From Halorussus halophilus (GTDB lineage: Archaea; Halobacteriota; Halobacteria; Halobacteriales; Haladaptataceae): a DNA stretch of 64,000 nt. The stretch covers positions 155,257 to 219,256 of the forward strand of contig NZ_CP044525.1 in assembly GCF_008831545.1 (NCBI RefSeq). The letters run 5' to 3'. The notes below the pieces were generated by a model that searched no databases, was not told the DNA's origin, and worked only from the letters and a program-made list of their open reading frames with translations. Below are positions 45,068-52,555 of this stretch, one piece after another. The position numbers and the translations under genes are program-made. Numbering within the stretch: the stretch's first letter is position 1; each line of letters starts with the position of its first letter.

Positions 45068-45892
45068 TCAGAAGGGAAACAGTCGCTCGGCGGCGTCCTC
45101 CGTGAGCGGTCGGCCGTACTCGCTCGCCTCGAACGCCTCCGCGTAGCGCACGTCCTCGCCGTCCGCGCCGTACCGCTCGACCAGTTTCTCCCGGTAACGG
45201 TCCGATACGTCCGCGAGCGCCTCTACGTGCGGCAGGCCGCCCTCCCGGAGCCACTCGAACCGCTCGTCGGGGTCGTCGGGAACTTCCTCCAGCGTGCCCT
45301 CGACGGACGGAAGCCACTCGTACATCTGGGACTCGTGGCAGTCGAGCATCTCGAACTTGCGCTCGGCGACGTCGTCGATGTCGACGACGACGTCCGGAGA
45401 GAAGGGGTACGGGCGCTCGAACGTGTCGCTCAGGTGCGCGAAGACGGGGTTCTCGTCGAGCGCGGGCGTCGCCGGGCAGACGTTCGGCACCGCGACGAGA
45501 TACGCGGCGTCCCGGACGAGTTGGGCCGTGTACCGGTGGTCCGGGTGGTAGTCGTTCGGCCGGTGAGTCAGAACGAGGTCGGGACGGAACTCCCGGATCT
45601 GCTCGATGAGTCGGTCGCGATTATCTAGTGAGGGCCGAAGGCGACCGTCCGGCACGTCGAACATCTCGAAGTCGGCCCCGGCGACGGCGGCCGACGTCTC
45701 GGCTTCCGCGCGACGACGCTCGACGAGCGGTCGGCCCGATAGTTCGTGGTGGCCCGCCTCGCCGTTCGTCATCGAGACGAACAGCACCTCGTGGCCGCTG
45801 TCGGCGTACTTGCAAGCGATACCGCCCGCCTTGAGGTCGCAATCGTCGGGGTGAGCGCCGACGACGAGAACGCGAACTGTTTCGCTAGTCAT
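45068..45892 (-). CDS. PIG-L/LmbE-type N-acetylglucosaminyl deacetylase
   Basis: Zinc deacetylase of 274 residues. The zinc motif AHPDD (13-17, within VVGAHPDDCDLKAGG) and the second block HRPNDYHPDHRY supply the family's His and Asp ligands. PIG-L enzymes remove acetyl from GlcNAc-containing molecules, including GlcNAc itself, GlcNAc-inositol and diacetylchitobiose. No signal peptide is present. Inference: deacetylation of GlcNAc released by NagZ, making glucosamine for the dehydrogenase upstream. Confidence 0.88.
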   Translation of the reverse strand: MTSETVRVLVVGAHPDDCDLKAGGIACKYADSGHEVLFVSMTNGEAGHHELSGRPLVERRRAEAETSAAVAGADFEMFDVPDGRLRPSLDNRDRLIEQIREFRPDLVLTHRPNDYHPDHRYTAQLVRDAAYLVAVPNVCPATPALDENPVFAHLSDTFERPYPFSPDVVVDIDDVAERKFEMLDCHESQMYEWLPSVEGTLEEVPDDPDERFEWLREGGLPHVEALADVSDRYREKLVERYGADGEDVRYAEAFEASEYGRPLTEDAAERLFPF

Positions 45893-45915
45893 CGTCTTCG
45901 AGAAGCGACGACGCC

Positions 45916-45925
45916 CGCATAAATG
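45916..45925 (-). promoter_or_regulatory. TATA box for the PIG-L gene
   Basis: GCATTTATGC on the minus strand lies about 28 nt before the ATG at 45892, and is itself palindromic. Confidence 0.5.
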
Positions 45926-46010
45926 CTCCGACGAGCGAGGTGGAGCCGTCTTCGACCGCGACGATTGGGATGGTCGAGACCGAGACCGCTCCCGTCCGGC
46001 CGTCGTGCGG

Positions 46011-46020
46011 ACTTATTTGT
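46011..46020 (+). promoter_or_regulatory. TATA box for the 46043 gene
   Basis: ACTTATTTGT lies about 27 nt before the ATG at 46043, supporting this start rather than the longer Arg-rich frame from 45923. Confidence 0.5.
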
Positions 46021-46042
46021 AGGAGGGCGCCAAGGAGCAACT

Positions 46043-47158
46043 ATGGCGATTACGAACGTCGACGCCATCCCCGTAGAGATGGGCGTCGAGCCGCTGGAAT
46101 CGGAACTCGGACTCGCACCGTACGTGAGTAACCACGACGAAGTGACCTCGGTGACGCGGATGCTCGTCAGAGTCGATACCGACGACGGCGTGACCGGGTG
46201 GGGCGAGATGCTCGTGGGAATGAAGTCCGCCGCCGTGACGAAGGCGGTGATGGACGACGTCATCGCCCCGGAACTCGTCGGCCGCGAGGTCGGCGAGATA
46301 CGTGACTTCGTGGACTCGTTCTACTTCCCGTACGTGAAGGTGCGGCCGTTCCTCGGAGCCGTCGAGACGGCGCTCTGGGACGCCTTCGGCAAGTCCGTCG
46401 GCCAACCCGTCCACCGATTGCTCGGGGGAAAAACCCGCGACAGCGTGGAGATAGCGACCTGTCTCGGCATCCTCGGTCCCGAGGAGTCGAGACGGTACGC
46501 CAAACGGGCCGTCGACCACGGCTTCTCGACGCTGAAGACGAAGGCCGGTCCGGACTGGAAGGAAGACGTGGCGCGAATTCGTGCGATGGACGACGAGGTG
46601 GACGGGCAACTGGAGTTCCGCCTCGACCCCAATCAGGGCTGGTCGTTCGAGGACGCCGTCCGGGTCGCCACCCGACTCGAAGAAGAGGGCATCCTGCTCC
46701 AGTACCTCGAACAGCCTGTCCGCATCGACACCTACGGCACGTACGCCTCGCTCCGAAATCGGGTTCGAACGCCGATTGCGGTCAACGAGGACACGTACTT
46801 CCCGCAGAACCTCCGCTACCTCCTGCAGGCCGACGCCATCGATGTAGCGGTCGTGGACCTCGTCCCGGCAGGCGGCATCCTCCGCGTCCGCGAGCAGGTC
46901 GCGATGGCGGCCAACGCGGGTGTCTCGGTCTCGCATCACTGCGGGTTCGACCTCGGGGTTAAGACTGCGGCGATGCTCCACACCGTGGCGAGCACGCCTG
47001 GCATCAACCTGCCGCCCGACAGCGTCTACTACGGCTGGAACGACTACGTCATCGCCGACCCCTTCGAGGTCGAGGACGGCGCGTACCCGGTTCCGGACGG
47101 GCCGGGACTCGGCGTCGAGGTTGACGAGGCGAAGGTCGAGCAGTACCGGGTAGACTGA
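46043..47158 (+). CDS. Mandelate racemase/enolase-superfamily enzyme
   Basis: Second enolase-superfamily protein of the window, 371 residues. Active-site elements: KTK (K165, K167), metal ligands D195 (RLDPNQGW), E223 (YLEQPV) and E249 (VNEDT), and a His pair H298-H299 (VSHHCGFD) near the end of the barrel. That makes it more like sugar-acid dehydratases or racemases than the 912 protein, which has a lysine instead. Sugar acid dehydration (gluconate, galactarate or similar) or muropeptide dipeptide epimerisation are both possible. It is divergent from the deacetylase and convergent with the ABC operon. Confidence 0.8.
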   Translation: MAITNVDAIPVEMGVEPLESELGLAPYVSNHDEVTSVTRMLVRVDTDDGVTGWGEMLVGMKSAAVTKAVMDDVIAPELVGREVGEIRDFVDSFYFPYVKVRPFLGAVETALWDAFGKSVGQPVHRLLGGKTRDSVEIATCLGILGPEESRRYAKRAVDHGFSTLKTKAGPDWKEDVARIRAMDDEVDGQLEFRLDPNQGWSFEDAVRVATRLEEEGILLQYLEQPVRIDTYGTYASLRNRVRTPIAVNEDTYFPQNLRYLLQADAIDVAVVDLVPAGGILRVREQVAMAANAGVSVSHHCGFDLGVKTAAMLHTVASTPGINLPPDSVYYGWNDYVIADPFEVEDGAYPVPDGPGLGVEVDEAKVEQYRVD

Positions 47159-47202
47159 GAGCGACGAAAGAAGAGTCGAAAAGCGAGTACCTAGTCGGGA
47201 AA

Positions 47203-48339
47203 TCAGTCGCCTTCGGCTGTTTCGGAGTCTGGTCCTGTTTCCTCAGCCATCTGTCCGCCCTCCAGCGGGTCGCTCTCCCAGTACTCGTGTTCGGGGTCCG
47301 CGCGGAAACAGGCGGTCTGGCGGCCATCGCCGTCGTGGTCGGCCAGCGACGGGCACTCGCGGGTGCAGACATCGCGCGCTTCGAGACAACGCGTGTGGAA
47401 CCGACAGCCAGAGGGCGGGTCCGTCGGTTCGGGAATGTCGAGCGAGCGGACCGGTGGCGTCGAGACGCCCTCCGAGCGGTTCCGGAGGTCCGAGGTTGCC
47501 CACAGCAACACCTTCGTGTAGGGGTGCTGTGGGTCGTGAATGATCTGTTCCGGCGTGCCGATTTCGACGAGTTCGCCGAGGTACATGATGCCGATACGGC
47601 CACCGGCCCGCTGGGTGAGGTGCTTCGCGTTGGCGAGGTTGTGCGAGATGAACAGGTAGGAGGTGTCGAACTCTTCCTGCAGTTCGAGCATTAGATCCAT
47701 CATCTCCGCCCGGAGCGAGACGTCGAGAGCGCTGATTGCCTCGTCGGCCAGGATGAGGTCGGGGTTCATCAGCAGTGCCCGGATGAGCGCGACGCGCTGC
47801 TGTTCGCCGCCCGAGAGCTGGTGGGGGTACCGGCCGGCGAACTCCTCGGCCGGCGACATACCGACGTAGTCGAGCAGGCCGTAGATGCGAACGCGACGGT
47901 CGGCCTCGCTCATCTCCGGTTGCCACTTCTCTAGCGGCGCCGAGAGCGTCGTCTCGACGGTGTAGTTCGAGTTCAACGAACTGCCGGGGTCCTGGTGGAT
48001 CATCTGGAGCGACCGGCGGATATCCTCCCACGAGCGCGTGTCGTCGCCGCCGCGTCCGAACAGCCCCTTCGAGTCCTTCGCCGCCCAAATGTCATCGCCG
48101 CGGTAGCGCACCTCGCCCTCGGTTGGGCGCTGGACGCCGATGGCCGTCTTCCCGAGCGTCGTCTTCCCGCATCCCGACTCGCCGACGAGCGCGACGACGT
48201 CGTTCTCGTAGACGTCGAGGCTCACGTCATCGACGGCGTGGACGGTCTCCGAACCTGCGAGCCCGAGCAGTCGCTCCTTCTCGAAGTGGACGCTGACGTC
48301 TCGGAGCGACAGGAGCGGCTCTCCGTCCCGTTCGCTCAC
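47203..48339 (-). CDS. ABC transporter ATPase, DppF/OppF type
   Basis: Second ATPase of the dipeptide-type importer. Walker [10 protein letters not shown], signature LSGGEQQRV and Walker B LILADEAISALD are intact; the DEAISALD form replaces the usual DEPTSALD. The C-terminal Cys cluster CRFHTRCLEARDVCTREC is the oligopeptide-transporter domain. The GTG at 48339 overlaps the upstream stop (GTGA), so it is coupled to the partner ATPase. The longer frame to 48531 is Arg-rich shadow of the neighbour. Confidence 0.9.
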   Translation of the reverse strand: MSERDGEPLLSLRDVSVHFEKERLLGLAGSETVHAVDDVSLDVYENDVVALVGESGCGKTTLGKTAIGVQRPTEGEVRYRGDDIWAAKDSKGLFGRGGDDTRSWEDIRRSLQMIHQDPGSSLNSNYTVETTLSAPLEKWQPEMSEADRRVRIYGLLDYVGMSPAEEFAGRYPHQLSGGEQQRVALIRALLMNPDLILADEAISALDVSLRAEMMDLMLELQEEFDTSYLFISHNLANAKHLTQRAGGRIGIMYLGELVEIGTPEQIIHDPQHPYTKVLLWATSDLRNRSEGVSTPPVRSLDIPEPTDPPSGCRFHTRCLEARDVCTRECPSLADHDGDGRQTACFRADPEHEYWESDPLEGGQMAEETGPDSETAEGD

Positions 48340-49475
48340 GACGAACCACCTCCGGAACCGCCGTCGTACTCTCGGTCGATGGGTTCGTCCACCTCGTCTA
48401 GCGTCAACGGAATCTCCTCGCGGGCGGCCTCCCAGTGGAAGCAGGCGGCCTCGTGGGCGTCGGCGTCGGCTGCCCTCACGTCGCGCATCTCCGGGTCGTT
48501 CGTCTCGCACGTCTCGTCGGCGACCGGACACCGCGGGTGGAACGAACAGCCGGTGGGAATGTCGGCGGGATTCGGACTCGACCCCTCGATGCCCTCCAGA
48601 TTCATCGACCGGTCGGAGATGTTCGGTACGGCGTTGAGGAGTGCACGTGTGTAGGGGTGTGCGGCGTCTTCGATGAGTTCGTCCGTCGGCCCGTACTCCA
48701 CGAGGTCGAAGGCATACATCACCGCAAGTCTGTCCGCGAGGTCCGCCACTAGCGGCATGTCGTGGGTGACGAAAACGAGCGTCAGATCGTACTTCGTCTG
48801 GAGGTCCTCCAGCATGCTGACGATGGACCGCTGCATCAGCAGGTCGAGCGCCGCCGTCGGCTCGTCCATTACGACAACGTTCGGTTCGAGGACGAGACCA
48901 AGTGCGATGAGTGCGCGCTGTTTCATCCCGCCGGAGAGTTCGTAGGGGTGGGACTGGAGCACCTGATCAGCGGGCAGGTAGAGGTCGGTCAACAGTTCGC
49001 GGGCGTGGTCCATCCCAGCTTCGACGTCCGCTCCGTGTGCACGCAGCGTCTCCTCGAAGTGGTCGCCGATAATCATCGTCGGGTTGAACGCGCTCTGTGC
49101 GCCCTGGATGACGAACGAAATCTCGTTCCAGCGAAGTGCCGTCAGTTCTTCCCGTGAGAGCGAGAGGACGTCGATTGGGTCGCCCTCCGGCGGGTGGTAG
49201 ATGACTTCGCCGCTCACTCGGCCCGGGGAGACGACGGCGTCGAGCATCGCTGAGGCGAGCATCGACTTGCCTGACCCCGATTCGCCGACGACACCGAGCG
49301 CTTCGCCGGTGCGGACGGTGAGGTCCACGTCGCGGAGGACACGAGAGTCGCCGTCCTCTGCGTCGAACGAGACGCTGGTGTCCCGTACTTCGATTATCAC
49401 GTCTTCGTCGGTCGACTCGTCGCCGGAATCCGTCGCAGTTCGATGTTCGGTTTGCATGGTAGATTGTCGTGTCAT
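48336..49475 (-). CDS. ABC transporter ATPase, DppD/OppD type
   Basis: First ATPase of the importer, 379 residues. Walker [18 protein letters not shown] signature and VVVMDEPTAALD Walker B are intact. The C-terminal CSFHPRCPVADETC cluster is characteristic of peptide-type ATPases. An N-terminal Thr/Asp/Glu-rich extension of about 25 residues precedes the nucleotide domain. It overlaps the partner ATPase by four bases. Confidence 0.92.
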   Translation of the reverse strand: MTRQSTMQTEHRTATDSGDESTDEDVIIEVRDTSVSFDAEDGDSRVLRDVDLTVRTGEALGVVGESGSGKSMLASAMLDAVVSPGRVSGEVIYHPPEGDPIDVLSLSREELTALRWNEISFVIQGAQSAFNPTMIIGDHFEETLRAHGADVEAGMDHARELLTDLYLPADQVLQSHPYELSGGMKQRALIALGLVLEPNVVVMDEPTAALDLLMQRSIVSMLEDLQTKYDLTLVFVTHDMPLVADLADRLAVMYAFDLVEYGPTDELIEDAAHPYTRALLNAVPNISDRSMNLEGIEGSSPNPADIPTGCSFHPRCPVADETCETNDPEMRDVRAADADAHEAACFHWEAAREEIPLTLDEVDEPIDREYDGGSGGGSS

Positions 49476-49481
49476 TGGTCG

Positions 49482-49727
49482 TCAGCGGTAGCCGATGAGT
49501 CGCAGTCCGAGGTGACCGAGGACGGCGTAGACGAATGCACTCGCGCCCCAGACGGCGAACATCGCGGCGAGGACGCCGTTCGTCAGTCCCGCGATGACGT
49601 ATTTGGACAGCACGAGCGCGAGCAGACAGCAACCGACGCCGATGGTCGTCACGAAGGCGAGGAACGACCCTCGGATAGCCAGCAGTACAGACGTCATACG
49701 TCTGTCCGTAGAGTGGTCGGTGCTCAT
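49482..49727 (-). CDS. Small membrane protein inside the ABC operon
   Basis: 81 residues with two hydrophobic segments (AFVTTIGVGCCLLALVLS and LAAMFAVWGASAFVYAVLG). It lies between the DppC and DppD genes, overlapping the DppC stop by four bases and ending seven bases before the ATPase, so it is a true operon member. Such small proteins may tune or stabilise the transporter. Family not recognised. Confidence 0.65.
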   Translation of the reverse strand: MSTDHSTDRRMTSVLLAIRGSFLAFVTTIGVGCCLLALVLSKYVIAGLTNGVLAAMFAVWGASAFVYAVLGHLGLRLIGYR

Positions 49728-50824
49728 GATGACTCACCCCCGTCGGCCGCCCCCTCGTGGCGGGCGCGCAGTCTGACGTTGAAGATGCGGTCGAGTCCCT
49801 GCGCGAGCAGGATGAACCCGAGCGAGATGAGGATAATGAGCGCCATCGGGACGAGCAGCCAGTGGATCTGGTTTGGATTCGTCAGGTTCGCGCCGGTGTA
49901 GGCGTCGTCCATCATCACGCCCCAGTTCAGTTGCGATTGGGGCAGGATGCCGAGGAAGTACAACGCGACCGACTCGAAGATGATGCGGCGCGCGCTGTTG
50001 GCGAAGTTCACCGAGATGTACGGCATCAGGTTCGAGATGACGTCTCGACGGAGGATGTGGACGTCAGACAGCCCCATGATGCGCGAGGCTTCGGTGAACG
50101 CCTCCTCCCGGATGCTCAGCACCTGCGAGCGGACGGTCCGAGCCAGTCGTGGCCAGTTGTCGATACCGAGGATGAGTCCGACCACGAAGGGGTTCTCTGG
50201 TTGGTAGATGGTCGCCAGCACGATGATGAGCACCAGGCCAGGAATCGTGAGGACGGTGTCGGTCAGCGTCATCAACACCGAATCGGCGCGCCCCCCGCGA
50301 TACCCCGCGACGGTGCCGATGCCGGTACCGAGGACGACCGAGAGCAACGCGCCCGCGGTAATCATCTGGAGCATCGCGGGCGTCGCGTGGACGACCTGTT
50401 TGAGGATGTCCTGACCCATCACGCCCGTTCCAAGCGGGTACGTCCAGTCGGTGAACGGCGGCACGAATATCGGTCCCTCCATCACGATTGGTTCGGGAAC
50501 GACGTAGACGCCCACGGTTCCCAGCAGAACGAAACCGACCAGGATGAGTGCCCCGAGGAGCCCGCGCCAGTCGTTCAGCAGTATCGCCGACGGCGCGTAG
50601 ACACGGCGTCGGAACCCACGCTCGACCTTCTCCCGGACCGTCGGGTCGGGGACGTTCGACGTCTGGGTGAATATCGTCTCGTCAACGCCGCCCGCGCCGC
50701 CGGACGAACTGCTCGTGCCTCCGTCGGTGCGGGTCGGTGGTCTAGTCGCGGCCTCGGTGGCGTCGGCGGCCGTCGTTTCGCCCTCCTCAGTTCGCGACGA
50801 TTCGCCTTCCTCAGTAGGTCTCAC
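49724..50824 (-). CDS. ABC transporter permease, DppC type
   Basis: Permease of 366 residues with six membrane segments and an unusually long disordered N-terminal tail (about 65 residues rich in Glu, Thr, Gly and Ser). The GTGVMGQDILKQVV block and the EAA loop FTEASRIMGLSDVHIL are DppC-type. The C-terminal segment ALYFLGILPQSQLNWGVM matches the family. Overlaps the DppB gene by 14 bases and the small membrane protein by four. Confidence 0.9.
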   Translation of the reverse strand: MRPTEEGESSRTEEGETTAADATEAATRPPTRTDGGTSSSSGGAGGVDETIFTQTSNVPDPTVREKVERGFRRRVYAPSAILLNDWRGLLGALILVGFVLLGTVGVYVVPEPIVMEGPIFVPPFTDWTYPLGTGVMGQDILKQVVHATPAMLQMITAGALLSVVLGTGIGTVAGYRGGRADSVLMTLTDTVLTIPGLVLIIVLATIYQPENPFVVGLILGIDNWPRLARTVRSQVLSIREEAFTEASRIMGLSDVHILRRDVISNLMPYISVNFANSARRIIFESVALYFLGILPQSQLNWGVMMDDAYTGANLTNPNQIHWLLVPMALIILISLGFILLAQGLDRIFNVRLRARHEGAADGGESS

Positions 50825-51836
50825 GTTCGTTCCCTCCTTTGACGCGGGGGTCGATGACGCCGTACGTGAGGTCGGCGACCAGGATACCAGTCAGCGTGAC
50901 GATGGTGAAGAAGATGAACGAACCCATGATGAGCGGGTAGTCACGGTTCATCAACGCGTTGAACGTCACCATCCCCATCGCAGGGTAGTTGAAGATGGTT
51001 TCGAGGATGATGCTGCTCCCGAAGACGCTTGCGATACCCATCATGATGTTCGTGTAGACGGGCAGCAAGGCATTCCGTCCGACGTATCGGATGGCGATCC
51101 GACCCTGACTGATGCCACGGAGACGCGCGACGCGGATGTACCCCTCGCCCATCTCGCGGATGCAGTTGCCCCGGAACGCGAGCGCGCCGCCAAAGCTGGC
51201 GATGAACGCCGAGAAGACGGGGAGCGCCGCGTGTTTCACGATTCCAACGATGAATGGGAGGTTTAGTCCCGGCGTTGTCGAGGGGTCCATTCGGCCCCCG
51301 CTGGGGAACCACCCCAGGTTGAACGAGAAGACGATGAGCGTGAGGATGGCGACGACGTAGTAGGGGACGGTGCTGTTTCCGATGGAGATGAACGTCATCA
51401 CGGCGTCGAACTTGCCGCCCTCGTTGTACGCCATGACCGCGCCGAATAGCAGGCTGACGGTGGTCCCGAGCGCGAGTCCGTAGACGCTGATGAACACCGA
51501 CCACGGCATCGCAGTGTAGAGGATGTCGAAGACGGGCTTGTTCTTGAATATCGAATGGCCGAAGTCCTGATAGAGGATGATGTCCCGCAGGTACTCGTAG
51601 TAGGAGACGTACCAGGGCACGGACGGGTCGATACCAGTGTACGTTTCGACCATGGCGTTTATCCGCCGCATTTGTTCGGCGGAGGGACTTTGGCCCTGTT
51701 CGAGCAGTTGTTTCATCAGCCGAACTTTGACCATCTCGACCGGACCGAACGGTAACATCCGGTAGAGGGCGAACGTTACTGTCAGTGCGATGAAAAACAC
51801 CAGCACTGATTGACCGATTCGCTTCGCATAATACAT
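50811..51836 (-). CDS. ABC transporter permease, DppB type
   Basis: Permease of 341 residues with six membrane segments. DppB features: the YYAKRIGQSVLVFFIALTVTF first helix, the long first loop (YTGIDPSVPWYVSYYEYLRD) and the EAA loop VARLRGISQGRIA. The ATG at 51836 (MYYAK) is preferred over the upstream 51938 because it follows the family pattern and a TATA-like box. The loop region is longer than usual (PFGPVEMVKVRLMKQLLEQ). Confidence 0.9.
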   Translation of the reverse strand: MYYAKRIGQSVLVFFIALTVTFALYRMLPFGPVEMVKVRLMKQLLEQGQSPSAEQMRRINAMVETYTGIDPSVPWYVSYYEYLRDIILYQDFGHSIFKNKPVFDILYTAMPWSVFISVYGLALGTTVSLLFGAVMAYNEGGKFDAVMTFISIGNSTVPYYVVAILTLIVFSFNLGWFPSGGRMDPSTTPGLNLPFIVGIVKHAALPVFSAFIASFGGALAFRGNCIREMGEGYIRVARLRGISQGRIAIRYVGRNALLPVYTNIMMGIASVFGSSIILETIFNYPAMGMVTFNALMNRDYPLIMGSFIFFTIVTLTGILVADLTYGVIDPRVKGGNERETY

Positions 51837-51864
51837 CGTGTTACCGTGCTTGTCTTTCTCCCAC

Positions 51865-51874
51865 CTCAATAAAG
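51865..51874 (-). promoter_or_regulatory. TATA-like box for the dppB-type gene
   Basis: CTTTATTGA on the minus strand lies about 33 nt before the ATG at 51836. Confidence 0.4.
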
Positions 51875-51938
51875 CTATGGTGGTTCTTGGCACGGCGAAA
51901 GCAGGAACACTCATACCGCACGCGACGTACGTTCGCAT

Positions 51939-52115
51939 ATGTCACTCGTTTCGCGGCTACTGAAACTCGTGGGCGGGTCGGAGGAGACCGCGGACCCCTA
52001 CCGATGTATCAGATGCGGTCGAACGTTCGAGTGCGACCGCTACGAGTGTCCGGACTGCGGCGTTCCGCACGTCGTCGTCCCGACCGACGAAGAACCTCCA
52101 GGGCGAAATACTTAA
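51939..52115 (+). CDS. Small zinc-ribbon protein
   Basis: 58 residues read MSLVSRLLKLVGG, then YRCIRCGRTFECDRYECPDCG. Two CxxC knuckles (CIRC and CPDC), 14 residues apart, are a rubredoxin/zinc-ribbon-like site. It is encoded on the plus strand between the binding-protein and permease genes of a minus-strand operon. Such very small zinc proteins are common in haloarchaea and are often missed. It ends with a TAA in an AT-rich stretch that also forms the next promoter. Confidence 0.65.
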   Translation: MSLVSRLLKLVGGSEETADPYRCIRCGRTFECDRYECPDCGVPHVVVPTDEEPPGRNT

Positions 52116-52145
52116 TTTCCGTCGGGAAGCTGATTCGGGCGAACG

Positions 52146-52367
52146 ATGTCCCACGACCCAACATTCTTCGACTACGTTTGCTCGAACGCCGACAAGTTCG
52201 CGATGCTGTTCGCGTTCGAGTGTCTCGCGGGGCTGTTCTCGCTCGTCCTACTCCTCGGCACGGAACCGGGTACAGCCTCGTACGTCGTCGGTCTCCTCAA
52301 CCTCGCCGGCGTCACCGTGCTCGGGGTTCCCACGGCGACGATTCTGCTGAAGTGCCATCGGATGTAG
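52146..52367 (+). CDS. Small membrane protein
   Basis: 73 residues with two hydrophobic segments (FAMLFAFECLAGLFSLVLLLG and VVGLLNLAGVTVLGVPTATILL) and a short N-terminal soluble start. It follows the zinc-ribbon gene in the same direction with a TATA-like AATACTTAATTT about 33 nt upstream. Family not recognised; the pair may form an independent plus-strand unit inside the ABC locus. Confidence 0.5.
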   Translation: MSHDPTFFDYVCSNADKFAMLFAFECLAGLFSLVLLLGTEPGTASYVVGLLNLAGVTVLGVPTATILLKCHRM

Positions 52368-52446
52368 CGCGAAAAGAGTTCGGTGGTCGGTGAAGTGCCA
52401 GTGGGGATGCCGACCGGGCGCGCAAGGGGGACACCGCCGGGATGCA

Positions 52447-52503
52447 CGCACCGACGAGACGTGCATCGACGAGACCGCATCGACGAGACCGCATCGGCGG
52501 GAC
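52447..52503. repeat. Degenerate 14-base tandem repeat
   Basis: Four units of CGCATCGACGAGAC-like sequence (one 15-base variant) lie between the small membrane protein and the binding protein 3' end. Overall identity is high between units two and three. Confidence 0.7.
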
Positions 52504-52555
52504 GCACTATTTTGAACGCGACCCACAGTTCGACGGCGGTGCGCGTCCTCGGACG

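Noticed and set aside
49757..50842. 361-residue open frame antisense to the DppC-type gene
   Set aside because: Asp/Arg/His-rich composition with no membrane segments, a mirror of the permease codons.
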